16,681 nucleotides of DNA from Candidatus Omnitrophota bacterium. Its GTDB lineage: Bacteria; Omnitrophota; Gorgyraeia; JABMRN01. Position 1 is the stretch's first letter. Each line of letters opens with the position of its first letter. The stretch is from contig JABMRN010000182.1 in assembly GCA_013202515.1 (NCBI GenBank), forward strand, positions 1 through 16,681, in the 5' to 3' direction. The notes beneath the pieces are model-generated. The model was not told the origin of the DNA and did not search any database. It saw nothing but the letters and a program-made list of their open reading frames with translations. Both the position numbers and the translations under genes were made by a program. Positions 1-6,988 of this stretch are shown here, in pieces.

Positions 1-2
1 TG

Positions 3-1727
3 GAGTATTTTGTTAGTTATTACGATTATTATCAGCCCGAGGCCTATATTCCCCACGCCGATGTCTATATAGAAAAAGACGCATCCATAAACGATAATAT
101 AGACAGGCTGCGCCTGGCGGCAACAAGCGACCTTATGTCAAGGAGGGATGTTATCATCGTAGCAAGCGTCTCCTGTATTTACGGATTAGGATCTCCAGAA
201 GAATATGGAGAGATGTTATTGATCCTTGAGAAGGGAAAAAAGTTTTCACGAGATGATGTACTAAAAAAGCTCGTCAGCATTCATTACGAGAGAAACGATT
301 ACGAACTTAAGCGCGGCAAGTTTAAGGTAAGGGGTGATTCGATCTATATCTTTCCCGCTTATACCGAATCTGCTTACCGAATCGATTTTGATTTTGACAA
401 GGTTGCAAAGATTAAAGAAATAGATATTCTCACCGGAGAAACCATACTCGTTCAGCCAAAATTAGCTGTTTATCCGGCAAAGCATTTTGTTACGACTTCT
501 GACGTGATAGAGAAGGCCATCTCTAGCATCAAGTCGGAATTAGAAGAGCGCCTTAAATACTTTAGAGACCAGGGCAAGCTCCTTGAGGCCGAGAGGCTCC
601 AATCCAGAACCAAATACGATATTGAGATGATGAGAGAACTCGGATATTGTAGCGGTATCGAAAACTATTCAAGGCACATTTCAGGAAGGGCGCCGGGTTC
701 AAAGCCGTACTGCCTTCTTGATTATTTTCCCGATGACTTTTTCACGGTCATAGATGAATCACATGTTACAATTCCCCAGGTTCGGGGTATGTATAAAGGC
801 GATAAGTCCAGGAAAGAGACGCTTGTTGAGTACGGCTTCAGGCTTCCTTCGGCACTTGATAATAGGCCCCTTAAATTCGAAGAATTTATCGAGATGGTGA
901 ATGATGTAGTATTTGTTTCTGCGACGCCGTCTTCATATGAAATTGAGCAATCCGGCCGGCCCATAGAACAGATAATAAGGCCCACGGGATTGGTCGATCC
1001 GCCTATTGTGGTTAAGCCTATCGAGGGACAGGTAGATGATTTAATAAAAGAAATAGAAAAAAGAGTAAAGGTAAAAGAAAGGACTTTGGTAACTACCCTG
1101 ACCAAGAGACTTGCAGAAGATCTGGCAAATTATCTGGAAGAAGAAGGCATAAAGGTTAAGTATCTTCATTCTGAAATTAATGCTATTGAAAGGGTTGAGA
1201 TTTTGAGGGATTTAAGACTAAGGAAGTTTGACTGCCTTGTAGGCATAAATCTCTTGCGGGAGGGCCTTGATCTTCCTGAAGTTTCACTGGTAGCGGTCCT
1301 TGATGCCGACAAAGAGGGTTTTTTAAGAAGCGCTACATCGCTTATACAAGTAGCCGGCAGGGCAGCCCGTAACGTAAACGGCACAGTGATAATGTATGCA
1401 GATAACATAACCGATTCCATAAAGAAAACCTTATACGAAACAAATCGCCGCAGGAAGATACAGACCGAATTTAATAAAGATCATAACATTAAACCCGAAA
1501 GCATCAAGAAGGCTATTCGCGACGGTATAGAATCGTATAAGAAAGCAAAAGATGTAATTACATCTGCGGCCGGTGAAACACCAGAAGAATATGAGATATC
1601 GTCTCTGATATCCGAGCTTGAAGAGGACATGAAGACCGCCGCTAGAAATCTACAATTTGAAAGGGCCATTGTGATTCGGGATCAGATAGCGGAGCTGAAG
1701 AAGAAGGTAAGAACAGGGACAAAATAA
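3..1727 (+). CDS. uvrB: UvrABC system protein B (excinuclease subunit), 5' truncated by window edge
   Basis: UvrB is the damage-verifying helicase-like subunit of nucleotide excision repair; UvrA loads it on DNA and it recruits UvrC. The frame is open from base 3, well upstream of the first ATG at 135, so 574 residues are visible of a protein usually about 660-680 long. The first visible residues (EYFVSYYDYYQPEAY) are the tyrosine-rich beta-hairpin that clamps damaged DNA, so roughly the first 90 residues with Walker A lie outside the window. Further on are IDESH (helicase motif II, near 750), VSATP (motif III, near 920), GINLLREGLDLPE and QVAGRAARN (motifs V and VI, 1240-1375), and a C-terminal UVR coiled-coil motif (SELEEDMKTAARNLQFERA) that binds UvrC. 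The stop lies 2 nt before birA. Identification is secure. Confidence 0.97.
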   Translation, partial: EYFVSYYDYYQPEAYIPHADVYIEKDASINDNIDRLRLAATSDLMSRRDVIIVASVSCIYGLGSPEEYGEMLLILEKGKKFSRDDVLKKLVSIHYERNDYELKRGKFKVRGDSIYIFPAYTESAYRIDFDFDKVAKIKEIDILTGETILVQPKLAVYPAKHFVTTSDVIEKAISSIKSELEERLKYFRDQGKLLEAERLQSRTKYDIEMMRELGYCSGIENYSRHISGRAPGSKPYCLLDYFPDDFFTVIDESHVTIPQVRGMYKGDKSRKETLVEYGFRLPSALDNRPLKFEEFIEMVNDVVFVSATPSSYEIEQSGRPIEQIIRPTGLVDPPIVVKPIEGQVDDLIKEIEKRVKVKERTLVTTLTKRLAEDLANYLEEEGIKVKYLHSEINAIERVEILRDLRLRKFDCLVGINLLREGLDLPEVSLVAVLDADKEGFLRSATSLIQVAGRAARNVNGTVIMYADNITDSIKKTLYETNRRRKIQTEFNKDHNIKPESIKKAIRDGIESYKKAKDVITSAAGETPEEYEISSLISELEEDMKTAARNLQFERAIVIRDQIAELKKKVRTGTK

Positions 1728-1729
1728 AT

Positions 1730-2686
1730 ATGGATACAAAAATTCTAAATCTTTTCCGAAAAGAACCCCAGGGGTATCTTTCCGGTGAAGACATAAGCCG
1801 TAAACTTCGCGTATCACGTAGTGCAATCTGGAAGCATATCGAAAAACTCCGCGAAATGGGCTACGATATTGAAGCAGTACCGCACCTGGGATACAGGCTA
1901 AAGAGTATTCCAGATAAGATGATTCCCGAGGAGATAAAGCAGGCCTTAAAAACGCATACCTTCGGAAAAGAAATCTATTCGTATGAAAAGATTGACTCAA
2001 CAAACGCCGTTGCATATGATTTGGCCGAGAAGGGTGCAAAAGAGGGCGTTGTGGTTATTGCCGAAGAGCAAAAAAAGGGCAAAGGACGTATTGGGAGGAC
2101 ATGGGTTTCGCCGCCGGGAGGTATTTACCTGTCATGCATAATAAGGCCCCGCTTAACGCCAAATGAAATTGAAGAATTTACCCTAGTAGCTGCACTATGT
2201 ATTTCTAATTCTATAAGAGACGTAACAGGTCTCCAAAGCCAGATAAAATGGCCGAATGACATTCTTGTAAACGGAAAAAAGGTCTGCGGTATTTTAACAG
2301 AGATGAAGGCCGAGATTGACAGAATTGATTTCATGATATTGGGTATCGGTATAAACGTTAATACGAACGATAAAAATCTTCCGCCGAATGCCACCTCTCT
2401 AAAAAAAGAATTAAAGAAAACTGTTTCAAGAATAGATCTTGTAAGGAAGCTCCTTTTTAACCTTGAGAAAGAATACACTATCTTTCGGAAAGAGGGCTTT
2501 AGTAATATCCGCGATAAAATTAAAACCTTGTCAGCAACCCTTGGCAGACGTATTAAGGTAACTACTGCCGATAAAATATATGAGGGAGAGGCAATAGATA
2601 TAGATGAACAGGGCGCTCTTATACTAAGACTTGATACGGGCATAATGAAACGCATTCTAAGCGGTGATGTTGCACTATTGAGGTAG
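1730..2686 (+). CDS. birA: Bifunctional biotin-[acetyl-CoA-carboxylase] ligase / biotin operon repressor
   Basis: This 318-residue protein activates biotin to biotinyl-AMP and transfers it to the biotin carrier protein of acetyl-CoA carboxylase. Residues 1-60 form a winged helix-turn-helix (GEDISRKLRVSRSAIWKHI, about 19-37), so it is a group II BirA that can also act as a transcriptional repressor. The catalytic domain shows EKIDSTN (86-92), the biotin/AMP loop KGKGRIGRTW (116-125), KWPNDILVNGKKVCGIL (173-189, with the catalytic Lys at the end of the NGKK stretch) and LGIGINVN (204-211). A small SH3-like C-terminal domain follows. It starts 2 nt after uvrB and ends 4 nt before coaX, so the three are probably one transcript. 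No biotin operon lies in this window, so its operator target cannot be judged here. Confidence 0.95.
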   Translation: MDTKILNLFRKEPQGYLSGEDISRKLRVSRSAIWKHIEKLREMGYDIEAVPHLGYRLKSIPDKMIPEEIKQALKTHTFGKEIYSYEKIDSTNAVAYDLAEKGAKEGVVVIAEEQKKGKGRIGRTWVSPPGGIYLSCIIRPRLTPNEIEEFTLVAALCISNSIRDVTGLQSQIKWPNDILVNGKKVCGILTEMKAEIDRIDFMILGIGINVNTNDKNLPPNATSLKKELKKTVSRIDLVRKLLFNLEKEYTIFRKEGFSNIRDKIKTLSATLGRRIKVTTADKIYEGEAIDIDEQGALILRLDTGIMKRILSGDVALLR

Positions 2687-2690
2687 AATA

Positions 2691-3419
2691 ATGCTTTTAG
2701 CTATAGATATAGGTAATACGAACATAAACGCTGCTTTTTTTAAAGGAAAAAAGCTTGTAAAGAGGATGACCTTTGGAGGGTTCCCACAGGCAGAAGGCAT
2801 GATTTTAAAAAGAGAAATTTCCCGGATTAATAAAGCAGATAGTATTATAATTGTAAGCGTTTCGCCAAAAAGACTAAATACAGTTCTAGGTACTTTAAGA
2901 AAGACCAATAAAGGCATCCCTATTTATATAGTGGGCAAACACTTGAAAGTTCCCATAAAGTCCTTATATAACCCTAAAGAGATAGGCCAAGACAGGCTTG
3001 TGAGCGCTTATGCAGCAAGCAGATTATACGGGACCCCCGTTTTAATAGTAGATTTTGGAACCGCAGTGACGTTTGACGTTGTATCTAAGAACTTGGTATA
3101 TTTAGGAGGGCTTATATTGCCCGGCGTAAAAACGTCATTGGAATCGATACATAAAAAGACAGCCCTTTTACCCGAAGTTGAACTTAGAAGGGCCAGAGGC
3201 TTTATTGGCACCAACACAAAAGACAGCATAAGAAACGGCATGGTATACGGCTATTCATTGCTCTGTGAAGGTCTGATTCGCAAATTCAAGAATAAATTTA
3301 AAAACCTCAAAGTCGTTGCTACAGGCGGCGATGCCAAATTGATCTCACGCTACTCTCCTTCTATACGCAAAGTAGACGCTGACCTATCGCTTAAAGGCAT
3401 TTCCTTTCTTAAGGACTGA
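2691..3419 (+). CDS. coaX: Type III pantothenate kinase
   Basis: CoaX carries out the first step of coenzyme A synthesis, ATP-dependent phosphorylation of pantothenate, in the cytoplasm. The 242 residues match the family length. Visible ASKHA-fold motifs are DIGNTN (6-11, phosphate loop), GQDRL (99-103, with the catalytic-base Asp101), DFGTAVTFD (121-129), and TGGDAKL (211-217, adenosine site). Family knowledge: type III enzymes are not feedback-inhibited by CoA and often need a monovalent cation; this is not visible in the sequence. The ribosome-binding GAGGT at 2680-2684 overlaps the birA stop, pointing to coupled translation. The birA-coaX pairing is common in bacteria and joins two cofactor functions. 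Confidence 0.95.
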   Translation: MLLAIDIGNTNINAAFFKGKKLVKRMTFGGFPQAEGMILKREISRINKADSIIIVSVSPKRLNTVLGTLRKTNKGIPIYIVGKHLKVPIKSLYNPKEIGQDRLVSAYAASRLYGTPVLIVDFGTAVTFDVVSKNLVYLGGLILPGVKTSLESIHKKTALLPEVELRRARGFIGTNTKDSIRNGMVYGYSLLCEGLIRKFKNKFKNLKVVATGGDAKLISRYSPSIRKVDADLSLKGISFLKD

Positions 3420-3466
3420 TACTTTCCTAGAATAATGGTGACAGAATAAAATTTTTTAAATTTTCC

Positions 3467-3494
3467 TTGACATAGGACTAATTTGCTGTATAAT
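3467..3494 (+). promoter_or_regulatory. Sigma70-type promoter of groESL
   Basis: A perfect -35 TTGACA (3467-3472) and a perfect -10 TATAAT (3489-3494) are separated by 16 nt. Transcription should start near 3500-3503, placing CIRCE 1 at the very start of the transcript. The match to the vegetative consensus, with repressor sites just downstream, fits a strong promoter held down by HrcA rather than one served by a heat-shock sigma factor. Confidence 0.9.
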
Positions 3495-3503
3495 TTTAAC
3501 TTG

Positions 3504-3530
3504 CTGGCACTCTGTATAGTAGAGTGCTAA
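3504..3530 (+). promoter_or_regulatory. CIRCE operator 1 (HrcA binding site)
   Basis: The site reads CTGGCACTC, 9-nt spacer, GAGTGCTAA. The CIRCE consensus is TTAGCACTC-N9-GAGTGCTAA; the right half is perfect and the left half differs at two positions. It begins about at the expected transcription start, where HrcA would block initiation and where the RNA could also form a 5' hairpin. Confidence 0.93.
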
Positions 3531-3557
3531 TAATTTAGTGATTATAACAAGAAAATG

Positions 3558-3584
3558 TTAGCAGCCTCTAACGTTGAGTGCTAA
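3558..3584 (+). promoter_or_regulatory. CIRCE operator 2 (HrcA binding site)
   Basis: The site reads TTAGCAGCC, 9-nt spacer, GAGTGCTAA. Again the right half is perfect and the left half has two mismatches. It lies exactly 54 bp after CIRCE 1, about five helical turns, so two HrcA dimers could sit on the same face of the DNA. It ends 18 nt before the groES ribosome-binding site. Confidence 0.92.
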
Positions 3585-3615
3585 CAGATAAGATCAACAC
3601 AGAGGAGGAATAAGC

Positions 3616-3903
3616 ATGAAAATTCAGCCATTAGGTGACAGGATAATGGTAGAAGTCCTGGAAGCAAAGGAAAAAACCAAGGGTGGTATAGTACTTCCTG
3701 ATACAGCTAAGGAAAAGCCGCAGGAGGCAAAGGTTATAGCGGTTGGAAAGGGAAGGGTTTCTGACGAAGGTAAGACCATAGCGCCTGAGGTAAAAGCAGG
3801 CGATAAGATACTCTTCGGTAAGTACAGCGGAACTGAAATAGTAGTTGATGATACAGAGTATCTCATACTGAAGGAAGAGGATATATTAGCAATAATGAAG
3901 TAA
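3616..3903 (+). CDS. groES: Co-chaperonin GroES (Hsp10)
   Basis: GroES forms the seven-subunit lid of the GroEL folding chamber in the cytosol. The 95 residues match the family length. The start MKIQPLGDRIMVEV is the classic N-terminus; the mobile loop (about 17-32) carries the GroEL-contacting hydrophobic tripeptide Ile25-Val26-Leu27, followed by AKEKPQEAKVIAVGKG and the C-terminal EEDILAIMK. The start is fixed by AGGAGG at 3603-3608, 7 nt before the ATG. It is the first gene after the CIRCE-controlled promoter and should be induced by heat or protein-folding stress. Confidence 0.97.
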   Translation: MKIQPLGDRIMVEVLEAKEKTKGGIVLPDTAKEKPQEAKVIAVGKGRVSDEGKTIAPEVKAGDKILFGKYSGTEIVVDDTEYLILKEEDILAIMK

Positions 3904-3987
3904 CAAAAAAAGAATAATTCTGTAGACAAAGGTTGCTCAGGATGATTAATTTTCAAAAGAAAACAAAAGTGAATCGGAGGTAGAAAG

Positions 3988-5631
3988 ATGGCAAAGCAAT
4001 TAGCATTTAGTGATGATGCGCGACGCAAGATACTATCGGGCGTCGAGCAGCTCAGCAGGGCAGTTAAGGTTACGCTTGGTCCCAGAGGCAGAAACGTCGT
4101 ACTGGACAAAAAATTTGGTGCACCCACAGTTACTAAGGACGGAGTGACAGTAGCTAAAGAAATCGAATTAAAAGATCCTTATGAGAACATGGGAGCTGAG
4201 ATGGTGAAGGAAGTGGCTTCCAAGACCAGCGATACAGCTGGTGACGGAACAACTACAGCCACCGTTCTTGCCGAATCCATATATAAGGAAGGCTTAAAGA
4301 ACGTGACTGCAGGCGCAAATCCCATGTCTATTAAGCGCGGCATTGAAAAGGCTGTGGAAAAAGTCGTGGAAGAACTTAAGAAGATCTCTAAGCCCGTAAA
4401 AGGGAAGAAGGAGATATCTCAGGTTGCATCTATTGCTGCGAACAATGACGAAATTATAGGTAACCAGATTGCCGAAGCTATGGAGAAGGTCGGTAAAGAT
4501 GGTGTTATTACCGTTGAAGAAGCGAAGTCAATACATACCCATTTAGATGTAGTAGAGGGTATGCAGTTTGACCAGGGATACCTTTCTCCTTATTTTGTAA
4601 CAGATGCAGAACGCATGGAGGCATCTTTAGAGAATCCATACATTCTGATTTACGAGAAAAAGGTTTCCAGCATGAAGGACATGCTTCCCTTATTGGAAAG
4701 AATCGCCAAGACAGGGAGACCTCTATTAATTATATCAGAGGACACCGATGGAGAGGCATTGGCAACTCTTGTCGTTAATAAGATAAGGGGAACTTTCCAG
4801 TGCTGTGCAGTAAAGGCCCCAGGCTATGGAGATCGACGAAAAGCCATGCTTGAGGATATAGCGATACTAACCGGCGGTAAGGCCGTAACCGAAGATCTAG
4901 GAATAAAGCTTGAAAACGTAAAGATCGAAGATCTCGGCAGGGCCAAGAGAGTTACCGTTGATAAAGAAAATACAACCATAATTGAAGGTGCCGGAAAACA
5001 GTCGGACGTAAGCGGCAGAATTGCCCAGATAAGGAAACAGATAGAGGATAGCGATTCAGATTATGACAAGGAAAAGCTCCAGGAGCGCCTTGCAAAGCTA
5101 GCCGGCGGAGTTGCAGTAATAAACGTTGGTGCCGCAACAGAGACAGAAATGAAAGAGAAAAAGGCAAGGGTCGAAGATGCGCTTCATGCTACCAGGGCTG
5201 CTGTTGAAGAAGGTATAGTTCCAGGCGGCGGCGTAGCATTCTTACGAACAATTAAATGCCTAGATGGCCTTAAGCTTGATGAAGAAGAAGCAATAGGTGT
5301 CAAGATTCTTAAGAGAGCCCTCGAAGAGCCCTTAAGGCAGATTGCCATTAACGCTGGCAAAGAAGGTTCTGTCGTGATGCAAAAGGTCCTGCTTGCCGAA
5401 AAAGGCAACATGGGTTATGACGCACAGAACGACAAATTCGTGGACATGGTTGAGTCGGGAATTATAGACCCCACCAAGGTTACGCGATCAGCTCTTCAGA
5501 ATGCATCGAGCATAGCATCGCTCATGCTTACAACCGAGGCCCTTGTAAGCGATATTCCGGAAGAAGAGAAGCACCCACCTATGCCAGGCGGAGGAGGAAT
5601 GCCGGGTGGAGGTATGGGAGGAATGTACTAA
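3988..5631 (+). CDS. groEL: Chaperonin GroEL (Hsp60)
   Basis: GroEL is the ATP-driven double-ring chaperonin that encloses and folds non-native proteins with GroES. The 547 residues match the family. Visible are VTLGPRGRNVVLDK (nucleotide site, about 28-41), AGDGTTTATVLAES (about 85-98, with the ATP-binding Asp), the apical-domain segment around KAPGYGDRRKAMLEDIA, VGAATETEMKEKKARVEDAL in the intermediate domain (which carries the hydrolytic Asp), and EEGIVPGGGVA. The C-terminus is a Gly-Met tail (GGGMPGGGMGGMY), ending in Tyr rather than the more usual Met or Phe. GGAGG at 3976-3980 sets the start. The 84-nt gap after groES shows no promoter or hairpin that I can support, so the two are one operon. 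Confidence 0.98.
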   Translation: MAKQLAFSDDARRKILSGVEQLSRAVKVTLGPRGRNVVLDKKFGAPTVTKDGVTVAKEIELKDPYENMGAEMVKEVASKTSDTAGDGTTTATVLAESIYKEGLKNVTAGANPMSIKRGIEKAVEKVVEELKKISKPVKGKKEISQVASIAANNDEIIGNQIAEAMEKVGKDGVITVEEAKSIHTHLDVVEGMQFDQGYLSPYFVTDAERMEASLENPYILIYEKKVSSMKDMLPLLERIAKTGRPLLIISEDTDGEALATLVVNKIRGTFQCCAVKAPGYGDRRKAMLEDIAILTGGKAVTEDLGIKLENVKIEDLGRAKRVTVDKENTTIIEGAGKQSDVSGRIAQIRKQIEDSDSDYDKEKLQERLAKLAGGVAVINVGAATETEMKEKKARVEDALHATRAAVEEGIVPGGGVAFLRTIKCLDGLKLDEEEAIGVKILKRALEEPLRQIAINAGKEGSVVMQKVLLAEKGNMGYDAQNDKFVDMVESGIIDPTKVTRSALQNASSIASLMLTTEALVSDIPEEEKHPPMPGGGGMPGGGMGGMY

Positions 5632-5647
5632 TACGAAAGTAACCAGG

Positions 5648-5695
5648 TATTAAATAATAAGGGCGGGAAGAAATTCCCGCCCTTATTATTTAATA
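5648..5695 (+). terminator. Strong stem-loop terminator after groEL
   Basis: A perfect 22-bp inverted repeat (arms 5648-5669 and 5674-5695) has a GC-rich core GGGCGGG/CCCGCCC and a GAAA tetraloop (5670-5673), a stable GNRA loop. The distal arm ends in TTATTATTTAATA, so the RNA is AU-rich at the point of release although there is no long plain U-run. It begins 16 nt after the groEL stop and should end the groESL transcript. Confidence 0.9.
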
Positions 5696-5696
5696 A

Positions 5697-5725
5697 TTGA
5701 CTTTAGGGTATAATCTTTGTATTAT
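5697..5725 (+). promoter_or_regulatory. Sigma70-type promoter for guaB3-dnaE
   Basis: The -35 TTGACT (5697-5702) and -10 TATTAT (5720-5725) are separated by an ideal 17 nt. The -35 starts 1 nt after the last paired base of the groEL terminator. Predicted start is near 5732, giving a leader of about 73 nt before guaB3. I see no recognisable riboswitch in that leader. Confidence 0.7.
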
Positions 5726-5804
5726 ATAGGCCAGTCATATGGTCCAAGTTCCTAGATACAAAAATCTGCGTTATATATTTATACGTGTAAAAGGAGGAAG
5801 ATAG

Positions 5805-6965
5805 ATGGGCAAATTTATCGGTGCAGGGCGTAAGGCCAGACGGTGCTACGGTTTTGATGAGGTGGCACTTGTTCCCGGCAGGGTAACAATCAATCCAGAG
5901 GAAGTAGATACCACTTTTAGGATCGGAAAATTAAAGTTTAAGACTCCTATCATTGCCTCTGCTATGGACGGAGTTGTTGACGTAAAATTTGCCGTTAGTA
6001 TGGGTAAATTAGGTGGTATGGCAGTCCTAAATCTCGAAGGAATACAGACTAGATACGAGAATCCTGATAAGGTAGTAAAAGGACTAACAAGGGCGACGCC
6101 GGAGGGTGCTACAAAGCTTCTTCAACGTGTTTATAAGGAACCGATAAAAAAGAAATTAATTTCCAGAAGAATCAAAGAAATAAAATCCCATGGTGTTCCA
6201 GCGGTAGTCAGCTCAATTCCCCAGAGGGCTGAAGAATTCGGCCGCATAGCCCAAAAGGCCGGCTGTGATGTTTTTATGGTGCAAGCGACTGTTACGACAG
6301 TAAAGCATTTATCAAGAAGTTATAAAGTTCTCGATTTTAAAACATTCTGTAGATTTATGAAGATCCCCGTAGTCATCGGAAACTCCGTAACCTATGGCGT
6401 TGCGCTTGAACTTATGAAGGCGGGTGCAAGCGGACTTCTGATAGGCATTGGTCCCGGCACAGCCTGTACAACCAGGGGTGTTTTGGGAATAGGCGTGCCA
6501 CAGGTTACAGCTACCATAGATAGCGCTGCAGCCAGAGACGAATTTTTCAAGAAGACAAAGAAATATATTCCGATAATTACTGATGGAGGCATGGCAACAG
6601 GCGGAGATATATGCAAGGCGTTTGCCTGCGGTGCAGATGCGGTTATGTTGGGAAATGCATTTGCACGTGCGAAGGAAGCGCCAGGCCGCGGTTTCCATTG
6701 GGGTATGGCCACACCACATCCGAATCTGCCTAGGGGCACAAGAATAAGAGTAGGTACAAGCGGAACCCTTGAGGAGATAATTTACGGTCCGGCAAAGACA
6801 GATGACGGCACCCAAAACCTTGTAGGTGCACTCATGACGAGTATGGGCAATCTCGGCGCAAGAAATATAAAAGAAATGCAGAAAACCGAAATTATAATAG
6901 CCCCGTCAATACAGACCGAAGGAAAAGTTTACCAGTCAGCCCAGCGCGTGGGCATGCGTAAGTAG
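5805..6965 (+). CDS. guaB3: GuaB3 family IMP dehydrogenase/GMP reductase-related protein
   Basis: This 386-residue TIM-barrel protein belongs to the IMPDH/GMP reductase superfamily but lacks the tandem CBS domain pair inserted in true IMP dehydrogenases. It has the phosphate and catalytic loop GIGPGTACTTR (214-224), with Cys221 at the place of the thioimidate-forming cysteine, then GVPQVTA (230-236) and TDGGMATGGD (259-268), and MLGNAFARAKEAPGRG. The N-terminus (FIGAGRKARRCYGFDEVALVP) and length fit the GuaB3 type seen in actinobacteria and cyanobacteria. As I recall, a cyanobacterial GuaB3 has been characterised as a GMP reductase; IMP dehydrogenase is the other option and sequence reading cannot decide. 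AGGAGG at 5792-5797 supports the start. dnaE follows after 23 nt and is probably co-transcribed, pairing purine nucleotide balance with replication. Confidence 0.88.
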   Translation: MGKFIGAGRKARRCYGFDEVALVPGRVTINPEEVDTTFRIGKLKFKTPIIASAMDGVVDVKFAVSMGKLGGMAVLNLEGIQTRYENPDKVVKGLTRATPEGATKLLQRVYKEPIKKKLISRRIKEIKSHGVPAVVSSIPQRAEEFGRIAQKAGCDVFMVQATVTTVKHLSRSYKVLDFKTFCRFMKIPVVIGNSVTYGVALELMKAGASGLLIGIGPGTACTTRGVLGIGVPQVTATIDSAAARDEFFKKTKKYIPIITDGGMATGGDICKAFACGADAVMLGNAFARAKEAPGRGFHWGMATPHPNLPRGTRIRVGTSGTLEEIIYGPAKTDDGTQNLVGALMTSMGNLGARNIKEMQKTEIIIAPSIQTEGKVYQSAQRVGMRK

Positions 6966-6988
6966 TTACAATACTGTAGGGATAACAA

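Noticed and set aside
3448..3466. AT-rich dyad AAAATTTTTTAAATTTT after coaX as a terminator
   Set aside because: There is no GC in the stem and the dyad is imperfect; it more likely serves as an AT-rich upstream region of the groESL promoter.
3904..3987. Internal promoter or processing stem between groES and groEL
   Set aside because: Only weak, short complementarity is present, and no -35/-10 pair with sensible spacing was found.
5697..5714. TTGACT with the TATAAT at 5709-5714 as a promoter pair
   Set aside because: The spacing is only 6 nt. TATTAT at 5720-5725 gives the correct 17 nt.
5732..5804. Riboswitch or leader peptide upstream of guaB3
   Set aside because: The leader is about 73 nt, shows no conserved purine-aptamer pattern or strong stem, and holds no short ORF with a start site I can support.
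6312..6815. Minus-strand open frame of 167 codons inside guaB3
   Set aside because: It lies opposite a well-supported gene and its translation has no recognisable domain; it is a shadow. The same holds for the other minus-strand frames, including 3624-4127 and 2125-2655.
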